Source: Blautia schinkii DSM 10518
GTDB lineage: Bacteria > Bacillota > Clostridia > Lachnospirales > Lachnospiraceae
Assembly (NCBI GenBank): GCA_000702025.1
Contig: JNKJ01000014.1
Span: 62,001 to 126,000, forward strand
Reading direction: 5' to 3'
DNA: 64,000 nt
Shown here piece by piece: positions 16,456-26,029 of the stretch; position 1 is the first letter of the stretch, and each line of letters opens with the position of its first letter. The translations under genes and the position numbers were made by a program. The notes below the pieces were generated by a model, which did not search any database, was not told where the DNA came from, and saw only the letters and a list, made by a program, of their open reading frames with translations.

Positions 16456-18912
16456 TTATTTAATTGTAACCTTATCCAGATGCCAGATATCGTCCACATA
16501 CTCCTGAATAGTTCTGTCGGACGTAAACTTGCCGCTGCACGCAGTATTGAGCAGAGCCATCTTAGCCCAGCCCTTCTCGTCGCGGTAAGCTTTCTCCACG
16601 CGTTTCTGCGCTTCTGCGTAGGAACGGAAGTCTGCAAGGATGAAGTACTGGTCCGGACGGTCGCTGTTCTTTGTATTTAATAAAGAATCGTAAAGGTCGC
16701 GGAACAGCTCGGTGTCGCTGGAGAAGGTTCCGTTGATGAGCTGCACCAGCACCTGGCGGATATCGCCATCGGTGTTGTAGATTACATTGGGGTCGTAGCC
16801 ACCATTGTTCTCGTAGTTAATAACCTCATCGGAACTTAAGCCAAAGATAAATGCATTTTCTTCGCCAACCTCCTCAACAATTTCCACATTAGCTCCATCC
16901 ATAGTACCCAGAGTAACAGCGCCATTGAGCATGAACTTCATGTTACCGGTACCGGAAGCCTCTTTACTTGCAGTGGAAATCTGCTCGGATACATCTGCTG
17001 CCGCAAAAATCATCTCTGCGTTGGATACGCGGTAGTTCTCAATGAATACCACCTTCAGCTTACCGCCGATGGAAGCATCATTATTAACAACATCTGCCAC
17101 TGCGTTGATCAGCTTAATGATTTTCTTTGCGCGATGATATCCTGCAGATGCTTTTGCTCCAAAGATGAAGGTTCTCGGATAGAAATCCATCTCCGGATGC
17201 GTCTTAATCTGGTTATACAGATAAATCACATGCAGAATATTCAAAAGCTGGCGTTTATACTCATGAAGTCTCTTAACCTGGACATCAAAGATGGAACGCG
17301 GGTTGATTTCCACTCCGTTATGCTCCAGGATATATTTTGCCAGGCGTACTTTATTCTGGTATTTGATGTTCATGAACTCCTGCAGAGCTTTTTCATCGTC
17401 CGCATAAACGGACAGTTTCTTAAGCTGCGGAAGGTCGGTAGCCCAGTCTGAACCAATGTGCTCGGTAATCCAGTCTGTCAGAAGCTGATTTCCATGTATA
17501 AGGAAACGTCTCTGTGTGATGCCGTTTGTCTTGTTATTGAATTTCTGCGGCATCATCTCATAAAAGTCTTTCAACTCCTGATTCTTGAGAATCTCTGTGT
17601 GAAGCCGGGCAACGCCGTTTACAGAGAAACCGGCAACGATAGCCAGATGCGCCATCTTAACCTGGCCGTCATAAATGATGGCCATTTTCTTAATCTTATC
17701 ATAGTTTCCAGGATATTTTGTCTGTACTTCAATGATAAAGCGGCGGTTGATTTCCTCAACAATCTGGTAAATACGCGGAAGCAGTCTGGAGAAGAGCTCA
17801 ATCGGCCATTTTTCCAGTGCCTCGGACATAATGGTGTGGTTGGTGTATGCACAGCATTTTGTAGTGATTTCCCAAGCTTTATCCCAGCCAAGGCCCTCCT
17901 CATCAAGAAGGATGCGCATCAGCTCCGCAACAGCCACGGTCGGGTGTGTATCGTTCATCTGGAAAGTTACCTTCTCATAGAGTTTGGTAATATCGTGATG
18001 ATTTTTCTTATACTTCTCAATTGCTGCCTGAATGCTGGCAGATACAAAGAAATACTGCTGTTTCAGTCTCAGCTCTTTTCCCGCATAATGGTTATCATTT
18101 GGATAAAGAACTTCCACAATATTGCGGGCCAGGTTTTCCTGTTCCACAGCTTTCTTATAATCACCCTTGTCAAAGGAATCAAGACCAAAATCTACAATCG
18201 GCTCTGCATCCCAGATGCGGAGTGTGTTGACAATTTTGTTATTATAACCAACGATCGGCATATCATAAGGAATGGCCTTTACAGCCTGATATCCTTCATG
18301 AATAAACTTGTTTTCGCCTTTTTCATGGTCATATTCCACTCTCACATAACCGCCGAAATGAACTTCCTTTGCATATTCCGGACGGCGTAACTCGAATGGG
18401 TAGCCATCCTTAAGCCAGTTGTCCGGAACCTCAAGCTGGAAGCCGTCTTTGATCTCCTGTTTGAACATACCGTAACGGTAACGGATTCCGCAGCCATAAG
18501 CGCAGTATCCTAATGTAGCAAGAGAATCAAGGAAGCAGGCTGCCAGTCTGCCGAGGCCGCCGTTTCCTAATGCAGGATCCGGTTCCTGGTCCTCAATGCA
18601 GTTAATGTCAAGTCCCAGCTCCTCGAGGGCTTCTTTTACCTCGCCGTAAGCGCCCAGGTTGATCAGGTTATTGCCCAGCGCACGTCCCATGAGAAACTCC
18701 ATGGACATGTAGTAGAGAACCTTTGGGTCCTGCTCCTCGTAAGCATTCTGTGTTTCCAGCCAATCGTCAATGATGACGTCCTTTACTGTGTAGCTTACAG
18801 CCTGGAAAATCTGCTCCTGGGTTGCCTCCTCTAATTTTTTGCGGTAGAGGAACTTTACATTGTCTTTTACACTCTGCTTAAATGCTTCTTTTTTGAATTG
18901 CTTATCAATCAT
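16456..18912 (-). CDS. glgP: Glycogen/maltodextrin phosphorylase
   Basis: An 818-residue cytosolic phosphorylase that releases glucose-1-phosphate from alpha-1,4-glucans. The N-terminal half has the conserved ALGNGGLGRLAACFLDS motif. The pyridoxal-phosphate attachment motif KEASGTGNMKFMLNG places the Schiff-base lysine near residue 659, at the length usual for GlgP/MalP. ATG 18912 follows AGGAGGTATGCA. It starts only 10 bases after the ileS stop, with no room for a terminator, so at least part of its transcription should come from the T-box-controlled ileS promoter. No other glycogen gene is nearby. Confidence 0.97.
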   Translation of the reverse strand: MIDKQFKKEAFKQSVKDNVKFLYRKKLEEATQEQIFQAVSYTVKDVIIDDWLETQNAYEEQDPKVLYYMSMEFLMGRALGNNLINLGAYGEVKEALEELGLDINCIEDQEPDPALGNGGLGRLAACFLDSLATLGYCAYGCGIRYRYGMFKQEIKDGFQLEVPDNWLKDGYPFELRRPEYAKEVHFGGYVRVEYDHEKGENKFIHEGYQAVKAIPYDMPIVGYNNKIVNTLRIWDAEPIVDFGLDSFDKGDYKKAVEQENLARNIVEVLYPNDNHYAGKELRLKQQYFFVSASIQAAIEKYKKNHHDITKLYEKVTFQMNDTHPTVAVAELMRILLDEEGLGWDKAWEITTKCCAYTNHTIMSEALEKWPIELFSRLLPRIYQIVEEINRRFIIEVQTKYPGNYDKIKKMAIIYDGQVKMAHLAIVAGFSVNGVARLHTEILKNQELKDFYEMMPQKFNNKTNGITQRRFLIHGNQLLTDWITEHIGSDWATDLPQLKKLSVYADDEKALQEFMNIKYQNKVRLAKYILEHNGVEINPRSIFDVQVKRLHEYKRQLLNILHVIYLYNQIKTHPEMDFYPRTFIFGAKASAGYHRAKKIIKLINAVADVVNNDASIGGKLKVVFIENYRVSNAEMIFAAADVSEQISTASKEASGTGNMKFMLNGAVTLGTMDGANVEIVEEVGEENAFIFGLSSDEVINYENNGGYDPNVIYNTDGDIRQVLVQLINGTFSSDTELFRDLYDSLLNTKNSDRPDQYFILADFRSYAEAQKRVEKAYRDEKGWAKMALLNTACSGKFTSDRTIQEYVDDIWHLDKVTIK

Positions 18913-18922
18913 TGCATACCTC

Positions 18923-21900
18923 CTATAATCTGGATACTCCCATGGTTACCTGTTCCTTATTGATGTTCCAATCTTTCACATAACCTTCTGCCTCGCCCAG
19001 AACAAGCTTCTCAGCCAATACCTCAGCCTGAATCTCATCCTGATGTGCACTCATAATATCCATGATTTTTTGATTATCTTTTGCATAGACACAGATCTTG
19101 TCCATGACTTCGAAGCCGGCTTCCTTACGCATTGTCTGTACCTTGCTGATGATCTCGCGTACAAAGCCTTCTTCAATTAATTCCGGAGTAAGGTTTGTAT
19201 CCAGGACAACAGATGTCTCACCCTCTGTCTCTGTCACATAACCTTCTGTCTGAGCTGTCTCGATTAATAAGTCATCCTCCGTTAATTCTACTTTATTACC
19301 ATCGATGTCCAGAGTAAGAACACCGGCAGTTTTTAATTCATTCATTGCCTTTGTGCCGTCAATATCTGTCAGCGCCTGGCGGATGCCGCCCAGCAGCTTA
19401 CCGTATTTTGGGCCGACAGTGCGAAGCTGCGGCTTGAAGCTGTAAGAAATAAAGGATTCCACATCATCGGCAAACTTCACTTCTTTCACATTCAGCTCAT
19501 CGGCAATAATATCTGTGAAAAATTTCTCCATCTTCTTGTTGGCCTTTACAAACATGGTGCCGATTGGCTGGCGGTTTTTAATGTTCGCCGTATTTCTGCA
19601 CGCACGTCCCAGGACAACGATTTCCAGGAGCTCTTCCATGTTGGCTTCCAGCTCTTTGTCAATCCAGGCATAGTTTGCTGTCGGATAATCACAAAGATGA
19701 ATGCTTTCCGGAGCCTCTTTATTGATGCTGCATACGAGGTTCTGGTAAATATCCTCTGTCATGAACGGAATCATCGGGGCAGCCACCTTAGCGACAGTCA
19801 CCAATGCGGTATAAAGAGTCATGTATGCATTGATCTTATCCTGCTCCATGCCCTTTGCCCAGAAACGCTCACGGCTTCTTCTTACATACCAGTTGCTCAT
19901 CTCATCCACGAATTCCTGCAGCGCTCTGGCACTTTCAGGGATACGGTAGTTTGCAAGATTGTCATCCACTGTTTTGATCAGGGTGTTCAGCTTACTGAGC
20001 AGCCATTTATCCATAACCGGAAGCTTCTCATATTCAAGTTCGTACTTCGTAGCGTCGAAATTATCAATGTTCGCATACAGTACAAAGAACGCATAAGTAT
20101 TCCAGAGTGTACTCATAAACTTACGCTGTCCTTCCACAACCGCCTTGCCGTGGAAACGGTTCGGAAGCCATGGTGCACTGTTTATATAGAAATACCAGCG
20201 GATCGCGTCAGCTCCATACTGATCAAGCGCATCAAAAGGATCCACTGCGTTTCCTTTTGACTTACTCATCTTCTGTCCGTTTTCATCCTGCACATGTCCC
20301 AGAACGATTACATTCTTATATGGCGCCTTGTTAAAGATCAAGGTTGAAATAGCAAGCAGGGAGTAGAACCATCCACGTGTCTGGTCCACTGCCTCGGAGA
20401 TGAAATCTGCGGGGAACTGCTGCTCAAATAATTCCTTATTCTCAAACGGATAGTGATGCTGTGCAAACGGCATAGCCCCGGAGTCAAACCAGCAGTCAAT
20501 AACCTCTGGTACACGATGCATCTCTTTTCCACACTTCGGACACTTAACAGTTACTGTGTCAATATACGGACGGTGAAGCTCGACATCACTGGGACAGTTA
20601 TCGGACATTGATTTTAATTCCTCAATACTGCCGATGGAATGCATGTGTCCGCATTCACATTCCCAGATATTTAATGGAGTTCCCCAGTAACGGTTACGGC
20701 TGATTCCCCAATCCTGCACATTCTCCAGCCAGTCGCCGAAGCGGCCCTTGCCAATGTTCTCAGGAATCCAGTTGATCGTATTATTATTGCGGATAAGGTC
20801 GTCCTTAACTGCTGTCATGTTGATGAACCAGGATTCTCTTGCATAATAGATGAGCGGTGTGTCACATCTCCAGCAATGCGGATAGCTGTGCTCAAATTTC
20901 GGCGCATCGAAGAGAAGTCCGCGGCTGTCCAAATCCTTAAGGATCTGCGGATCTGCTGCTTTGCAGAAGGTTCCCGGCCAGTCAGTCTCTTCCGTCATCT
21001 CGCCCTTTTCGTCAACAAGCTGAACGAAAGGCAGATCATAGCGGCGGCCAACCTGGGCATCATCCTCACCAAAGGCCGGTGCAATATGAACCACACCGGT
21101 ACCGTCTGTAAGTGTGACATAATCAGCACAAGTTACATAATAAGACTTCTTGGACGGATTGACAAAGAAAAACAGTGGTTCATATTCCTTATATTCCAAA
21201 TCCTTGCCAAGGTAACTCTCAAGAATTTCCACATCCTCGCCCAGCACTTTTTCCACAAGCGCTTTGGCCATGTAGTAAACCTTGTCCTCTTTATTGTTCT
21301 TTACCTTTACATACTCTTCCTGCGGGTTCACACAGAGAGCCACGTTGGACGGAAGTGTCCAGGGCGTAGTGGTCCATGCCAAAACATACGCATCCTCGCC
21401 CACTACCTTAAAGCGGACAACTGCGGAACGTTCTTTTACATCCTTATAACCCTGAGCTACCTCATGGCTGGAAAGTGGTGTCCCACAACGCGGACAGTAA
21501 GGTACAATCTTATATCCTTTGTATAAAAGGCCTTTTTCCCAAATCTGTTTTAATGCCCACCACTCAGATTCAATATAATCATTGTGGTAAGTAACATAGG
21601 GATCATTCATATCCGCCCAGAAACCAACCGTGCCTGAGAAATCCTCCCACATGCCCTTATATTTCCAGACGCTTTCTTTACAATGCTTGATGAATGGCTC
21701 CAGACCGTATTCTTCAATCTGCTCTTTGCCATCCAGGCCCAGCATTTTCTCAACTTCCAGCTCCACGGGAAGTCCGTGGGTATCCCAGCCTGCCTTACGG
21801 GGAACCATATACCCCTTCATCGTACGGTATCTGGGAATCATGTCCTTAATGACACGAGTCAAAACATGACCGATATGCGGCTTGCCGTTCGCAGTCGGCG

Positions 21901-22039
21901 GTCCGTCATAGAACGTATAGGTTTCACCTTCTTTGCGGTTCTCCATGCTCTTTTCGAAGATATGGTTTTCTTTCCAGAACTCTTCGACTTTTTTTTCACG
22001 GTCAACAAAATTTAAGTTCGTGTCTACTTTCTGGTACAC
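18923..22039 (-). CDS. ileS: Isoleucyl-tRNA synthetase
   Basis: 1038 residues. Charges tRNA-Ile in the cytosol. HIGH signature at 55-58 (KPHIGHVL), KMSKS near 591 (GQKMSKSKGN), and editing-domain plus zinc-cysteine pairs CPRCG and CPKCG. The length and the WENV/DWGISRNRYWGTPLN segment fit the longer, eukaryote-like IleRS type (about 1030-1050 residues) rather than the ~930-residue E. coli type; in other bacteria this type is known to be less sensitive to mupirocin. Expression is controlled by the T-box leader upstream. Confidence 0.97.
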   Translation of the reverse strand: MYQKVDTNLNFVDREKKVEEFWKENHIFEKSMENRKEGETYTFYDGPPTANGKPHIGHVLTRVIKDMIPRYRTMKGYMVPRKAGWDTHGLPVELEVEKMLGLDGKEQIEEYGLEPFIKHCKESVWKYKGMWEDFSGTVGFWADMNDPYVTYHNDYIESEWWALKQIWEKGLLYKGYKIVPYCPRCGTPLSSHEVAQGYKDVKERSAVVRFKVVGEDAYVLAWTTTPWTLPSNVALCVNPQEEYVKVKNNKEDKVYYMAKALVEKVLGEDVEILESYLGKDLEYKEYEPLFFFVNPSKKSYYVTCADYVTLTDGTGVVHIAPAFGEDDAQVGRRYDLPFVQLVDEKGEMTEETDWPGTFCKAADPQILKDLDSRGLLFDAPKFEHSYPHCWRCDTPLIYYARESWFINMTAVKDDLIRNNNTINWIPENIGKGRFGDWLENVQDWGISRNRYWGTPLNIWECECGHMHSIGSIEELKSMSDNCPSDVELHRPYIDTVTVKCPKCGKEMHRVPEVIDCWFDSGAMPFAQHHYPFENKELFEQQFPADFISEAVDQTRGWFYSLLAISTLIFNKAPYKNVIVLGHVQDENGQKMSKSKGNAVDPFDALDQYGADAIRWYFYINSAPWLPNRFHGKAVVEGQRKFMSTLWNTYAFFVLYANIDNFDATKYELEYEKLPVMDKWLLSKLNTLIKTVDDNLANYRIPESARALQEFVDEMSNWYVRRSRERFWAKGMEQDKINAYMTLYTALVTVAKVAAPMIPFMTEDIYQNLVCSINKEAPESIHLCDYPTANYAWIDKELEANMEELLEIVVLGRACRNTANIKNRQPIGTMFVKANKKMEKFFTDIIADELNVKEVKFADDVESFISYSFKPQLRTVGPKYGKLLGGIRQALTDIDGTKAMNELKTAGVLTLDIDGNKVELTEDDLLIETAQTEGYVTETEGETSVVLDTNLTPELIEEGFVREIISKVQTMRKEAGFEVMDKICVYAKDNQKIMDIMSAHQDEIQAEVLAEKLVLGEAEGYVKDWNINKEQVTMGVSRL

Positions 22040-22068
22040 AGCATTTCCCTCCTATATTATTATTGGTA

Positions 22069-22345
22069 TAAAAAAAACTCCCGTCCTTGTAAAAGGACGA
22101 AAGCAATCTCACAATCGTTATACCACCTGTTACAACGTACGGGCATAGTACTGCCGATACACGTTCCCTTTAACGGGGGAAATGCCGTCAGTTCCTACCT
22201 GTGCCCATGCACCTTAGCACCAGGGGCGCGCCTCAGAATTGAAACTCCGGAGTGATCTTCTGTCGGACATAGTCACACCAGGCTCCCACCATCCCTGACT
22301 CGCTGTGGTTTTCTGCATCAACATACTGTCTCCATCACGGTTTTT
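22069..22345 (-). ncRNA. T-box riboswitch leader (isoleucine) of ileS
   Basis: Minus-strand leader between promoter and ileS. The specifier context GAAGATCACT (ATC codon at 22256-22254) identifies isoleucine. The T-box bulge sequence reads AACAGGTGGTATAACG (22131-22116), and it ends in a terminator with stem CGTCCTTTTACAAGGACG followed by a run of eight T (22100-22069). Uncharged tRNA-Ile should bind the specifier and T-box and favour read-through. Confidence 0.93.
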
Positions 22346-22369
22346 ACTTATATATCCGTATGCTGATAT

Positions 22370-22399
22370 ATTATAAGGGCTGTAAAATCAATATGTCAA
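22370..22399 (-). promoter_or_regulatory. Promoter of ileS
   Basis: Minus strand TTGACA (22399-22394), 18-bp spacer, TATAAT (22375-22370). Consensus boxes, placed just upstream of the T-box leader. Confidence 0.85.
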
Positions 22400-22626
22400 G
22401 TCTTTTTTGGATAAGTTTCCCGGATAAACTTGTTTTGCTCAGAGGAATTCGGAGTCTCTGCTCCTTACGCAGTCCTGAAACTGAACAAAAGGGTGTGGTT
22501 TTCTCAAAAAAAAGGTGTTATAATGTAACGAAGCTATGGAGAACATACTATAGTGTACGGAAACATATATAAAATGGGACCGGCTTTCCGGTTTCCCGCA
22601 GTCTATACAAATGAAGGGTAATGTAT

Positions 22627-23913
22627 ATGGTAAGAAAAAAATTTCATAAACTGCGGATGCTGCTGTGCGGTGTATTGTCTCTTAATATACTACTCGCTCA
22701 ACCGGCATTTGTCTATGCATCACAAGACGGGGAGTACGCAGATAACGGTCAATCCGGAGAGGGGTCGGAGGCACCGACACCGACAGAAGACCCGCATACT
22801 CAGGCATACTATCAGTCTGCTGATACAGATTCTATAGAAGGCTGGCCCGAAGGCCCGAAAATCGAAGCAGAGTCAGCCATACTTATGGACGTATACACAG
22901 AGTCCATCCTATATTCCAAAAATGCAGACAAAAAGCTTTATCCTGCCAGCATCACAAAAATCATGACCACTCTGCTGGCTTGTGAAAATCTGAATCTCAA
23001 GGATAAGCTCGTTGTATCCGAGGCTGCAGCCTATGGCATCGAACCTGGCAGTTCTTCCATCTACGCGGACACAGATGAGGAATTCACAGTCCAGCAGGCA
23101 CTGATGGCCGTTATGCTGGAGTCTGCCAATGAAATGGCGCTTGCTATCGGAGAAAAGACCAGCGGCTCAGTCAAAAAATTTGTGGAACTCATGAATAACC
23201 GTGCCTCACAGCTAGGATGTACCAACACACACTTTAACAATCCTCACGGTCTTACAGACGAAAATCATTATACCACAGCGAATGATATGGCTAAGATAGC
23301 CAAGGCCGCATGGTTTAATCCCTTGTTCCGCAAGTTTACCACCAAGGACCTGTTCGAGATACCGCCTACCAATAAATTTGCGGAAACGCGCTATCTGCTG
23401 AATCACCATAAGATGATGCCCGGCAGGGAATATGCCTATGACGGCGTTGTCGGGGGTAAAACCGGTTATACAGATGCAGCCGGCAACACACTTGTCACCT
23501 ACGCAAAAAGAGGCGATACCATCCTGCTGGCCGTAGTTCTCAACTCCATAGGCGGATGTTTTTCCGACACTGCTTCCCTGCTTGACTATGGCTTCAATAA
23601 CTTCGAGAAAGTGGACCTGAATTTACAAAAGGAGCCTGTACCGGTGAAAACACTTCCGTGTGAACACTATATCCTGAAGGATAACGGGGACACCTTCCCC
23701 TTCTATTATATCCGGCGGGTATATGTAACTGTTCCGAAAGGAACAGAGGTAAGCACACTGAGCAAACGTCAGGCGATCCTGAATAACCCAATAGGGCCGC
23801 TTCGGTTAAAGAGTAAATATTACTACAACAAGCACATGGTTGGCTGGGGCATGCAATACGAAAAGGAGATCCTTTCAGACCTCCTTCTTCCACAGAATTT
23901 AGCTAACGGCTAA
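22627..23913 (+). CDS. dacA: D-alanyl-D-alanine carboxypeptidase (PBP5/6-like)
   Basis: A 428-residue secreted serine peptidase that trims the terminal D-Ala of peptidoglycan stem peptides. A signal peptide (hydrophobic MLLCGVLSLNILLAQPA, cleavage near VYAS) precedes an acidic, proline-rich linker. Active-site motifs are SITK (near 107), SAN (near 164) and KTG (near 277). I prefer ATG 22627 to the ATG at 22621 because AAGGG then has an 8-base spacing. TATAAT at 22519-22524 is a likely -10 box with a weak -35. Its stop codon overlaps that of the convergent exonuclease gene. Confidence 0.93.
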   Translation: MVRKKFHKLRMLLCGVLSLNILLAQPAFVYASQDGEYADNGQSGEGSEAPTPTEDPHTQAYYQSADTDSIEGWPEGPKIEAESAILMDVYTESILYSKNADKKLYPASITKIMTTLLACENLNLKDKLVVSEAAAYGIEPGSSSIYADTDEEFTVQQALMAVMLESANEMALAIGEKTSGSVKKFVELMNNRASQLGCTNTHFNNPHGLTDENHYTTANDMAKIAKAAWFNPLFRKFTTKDLFEIPPTNKFAETRYLLNHHKMMPGREYAYDGVVGGKTGYTDAAGNTLVTYAKRGDTILLAVVLNSIGGCFSDTASLLDYGFNNFEKVDLNLQKEPVPVKTLPCEHYILKDNGDTFPFYYIRRVYVTVPKGTEVSTLSKRQAILNNPIGPLRLKSKYYYNKHMVGWGMQYEKEILSDLLLPQNLANG

Positions 23914-24860
23914 ACAAGTTTTCGTTTTAACTGTCTTTTACGGCGGAGGGCTTCCCGTTTCATACGGATTTCCTCCGCTTCTTCTATGTCTACAAGCTTC
24001 AGCGTTTTTACCGCATAATAACGGTTTGCCTCAGTCTTGCGCACACGGATTTTTCCTTTTAAAAGCCCATGCTCCGGACAAGCGGATATACTGTAATATA
24101 CTTTTGAATTATGCATAAACCAGCGGATTTTCCGCTTCGCAGCACACTGGCAAATCGGGCACCTGGTGCTGGTGACCTCACGGTCCTTCATCATCTTTTC
24201 CTTTGTATAAAACTCCCGGGATATATATTTGTCATAATCAGGATAGGAAATATATATCTCTTCCTTTTTCTTTTTAGGATTCTGGTAAACATCAATGGAC
24301 GAGTTGGGAAGAATATACTCATCCTCAATATTTTTAAGCACCTCGGCTGTATAATGAGCGTCCTCCAGAGCCCTGTGGAATCCATGGCTCTTGTCTATCC
24401 CAAGCTGGTCAATCGTATATTCCAGCGACCTGCGCGTCTTCCGGTCCTCGTAGCGGATACTGTAAAGCTTCTGCACATCATAATAAGTGACGGGGCCCGG
24501 CAGCAAAGAAAGGATATTGTAAAACTTCATATTTCTCTGCAGCTCCATCACATCCTGGTTTCCCCAGGTAAAAAAGTACCACTCCGGCCCGCACCATTCA
24601 ATAAATTCCTGTGCAGCCTTCGGGAAATACATTCCCTGTGCCAGGTCTTTATAATTTACATGAATCACCTCGTGGATGCTGTCATGGATCCAGTTATACA
24701 CCTGCGGTTTGATCAGCCTGTGGAAACTGTCTATTATCTCTTTTTTTTCATTCAGCTTCACTGCGCCTATCTCGATTATCTCAAAGGGCAGTTTACTGTT
24801 CTCATATCTCTTTCCATCCGGGCTCTGGTTCCATTCCAGATCAAAGACTATATAATTCAT
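23910..24860 (-). CDS. DEDDh 3'-5' exonuclease (KapD/ERI-1-like) with zinc ribbon
   Basis: 316 residues. The N-terminal ~190 residues are an RNase T/DnaQ-fold exonuclease: first acidic motif FDLEWN (D7, E9), WGNQD for the second, and FHRALEDAHY for the His-Asp pair. A ~60-residue basic linker leads to a C-terminal CPICQCAAKRK zinc-ribbon-like cluster, and the protein ends in a very basic helix. It lies 39 bases downstream of the nucleoside hydrolase gene, in the same direction, with GAAAGAAGGAATTTGGC as ribosome site. The substrate may be RNA, as for other KapD/ERI-like enzymes; this is inferred. Confidence 0.8.
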   Translation of the reverse strand: MNYIVFDLEWNQSPDGKRYENSKLPFEIIEIGAVKLNEKKEIIDSFHRLIKPQVYNWIHDSIHEVIHVNYKDLAQGMYFPKAAQEFIEWCGPEWYFFTWGNQDVMELQRNMKFYNILSLLPGPVTYYDVQKLYSIRYEDRKTRRSLEYTIDQLGIDKSHGFHRALEDAHYTAEVLKNIEDEYILPNSSIDVYQNPKKKKEEIYISYPDYDKYISREFYTKEKMMKDREVTSTRCPICQCAAKRKIRWFMHNSKVYYSISACPEHGLLKGKIRVRKTEANRYYAVKTLKLVDIEEAEEIRMKREALRRKRQLKRKLV

Positions 24861-24899
24861 GCCAAATTCCTTCTTTCACCGCCGGAGCTTAACCAGCAG

Positions 24900-25865
24900 T
24901 TACTCGCCGCCTTTCAATGTCTCTCCAAGCTCATACAATGCCGTAATCAAATATTCCTGGAACTTACTGCTGTCCGCATCCATCAGCACCAGTGCAGTCA
25001 TCTCTTCCTCTTCATGCTTCCACCAACGGAAATCGCAGATCGTCGTCCCTCTGGAAACACCCTCGGAGCAGTCCACATCAAGAATCATTCTTTTCGGTGT
25101 AAAAATCTCGGGATGTATGAGGTACATAAGCGGGACAACATCGTGAATGCTTGCCACGCCTCTATATTTATTGGCCGTATTTTCCAGGTAAAAGCCGACC
25201 ATATCTCCGCAGGCTTTTGCAACCTTATTCCCGGACTGGCACATTTTCAGTACCTGGCTGCGGGTCAGACAGCATTTAAGCGTCGCGTCCAGTCCGCACA
25301 TAACAAGAGGTATGCCTGCATGGAAAACAATCTTTGCCGCTTCCGGGTCTACATAAATATTAAACTCTGCACAGGGCGTCACATTACCGCCGCAGGCAGC
25401 TCCGCCCATAAATAGTATTTCCCGGATTTTCTCTTTTACTTCCGGAAAAAGCTTCAGCAGCATAGCAATATTGGTGAGAGGCCCTGTTGGAATCAAAGTG
25501 ATCTTTTCCCCTTCAGGCAAGCCCATCAAAAGCTTATGCATATAAAGCACTGCATTCTCCTCTTCCACGGAATGGGACGCCGTGGGCAGTACACAACTGC
25601 CAAGTCCTGACTCGCCGTGGGTTTCCGGTGCATATAACGGCTCACGCACTATGGCTCCTGCCATCCCCTTCACCACAGGTACCTCTAATCCATAGAACTC
25701 CACCAGATCAAGGGCATTTCTTGTCACCTTTTCGATGGTCTGATTCCCTCCCACTGTGGTCACTGCCAGCAGTTCAAAAGCGTCCGGACATGCAGCCGCA
25801 TACGCAAGGGCCAGTGCGTCGTCAACTCCCGGATCACAGTCTAAGATGATTTTTCTTTTTTCCAT
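24900..25865 (-). CDS. Inosine-uridine-preferring nucleoside hydrolase
   Basis: 321 residues. Hydrolyses ribonucleosides to base and ribose for salvage. The N-terminal calcium-binding motif DCDPGVDD (9-16) is intact, and the conserved NIYVDPEAA segment and C-terminal SIHDVVPLMYL motif are present. I start at ATG 25865 because AGAGGAGTAATCACA precedes it; an in-frame codon nine residues earlier lacks a site. The promoter TTTACA-17-TATACT lies directly upstream. First gene of a two-gene unit with the exonuclease. Confidence 0.92.
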   Translation of the reverse strand: MEKRKIILDCDPGVDDALALAYAAACPDAFELLAVTTVGGNQTIEKVTRNALDLVEFYGLEVPVVKGMAGAIVREPLYAPETHGESGLGSCVLPTASHSVEEENAVLYMHKLLMGLPEGEKITLIPTGPLTNIAMLLKLFPEVKEKIREILFMGGAACGGNVTPCAEFNIYVDPEAAKIVFHAGIPLVMCGLDATLKCCLTRSQVLKMCQSGNKVAKACGDMVGFYLENTANKYRGVASIHDVVPLMYLIHPEIFTPKRMILDVDCSEGVSRGTTICDFRWWKHEEEEMTALVLMDADSSKFQEYLITALYELGETLKGGE

Positions 25866-25903
25866 TGTGATTACTCCTCTGTCTGCGAACATTTACTTCT
25901 CTC

Positions 25904-25932
25904 AGTATAACAGACACATAAATCCCTGTAAA
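25904..25932 (-). promoter_or_regulatory. Promoter of the nucleoside hydrolase operon
   Basis: Minus strand TTTACA (25932-25927), 17-bp spacer, TATACT (25909-25904). Confidence 0.7.
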
Positions 25933-25974
25933 GCTGTGTAATAAATAGATTCGTTCCATGAACGGCACACACAG

Positions 25975-26003
25975 AAAAACCTGCCGGTTTGACCCGGCAG
26001 GTG
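25975..26003 (-). terminator. Terminator of hsp20
   Basis: Minus strand CCTGCCGG-GTCAAA-CCGGCAGG followed by TTTTT. Confidence 0.85.
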
Positions 26004-26029
26004 AAATAGAGGGTGGGTATGAAATTAAA

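Noticed and set aside
17458-18390. 310-codon plus-strand frame within glgP
   Set aside because: Antisense to a certain gene; composition follows the codon pattern of glgP.
24111-25415. 434-codon plus-strand frame opposite the exonuclease and nucleoside hydrolase genes
   Set aside because: It is antisense to two well-supported genes with catalytic motifs, and has no ribosome site or recognisable domain.
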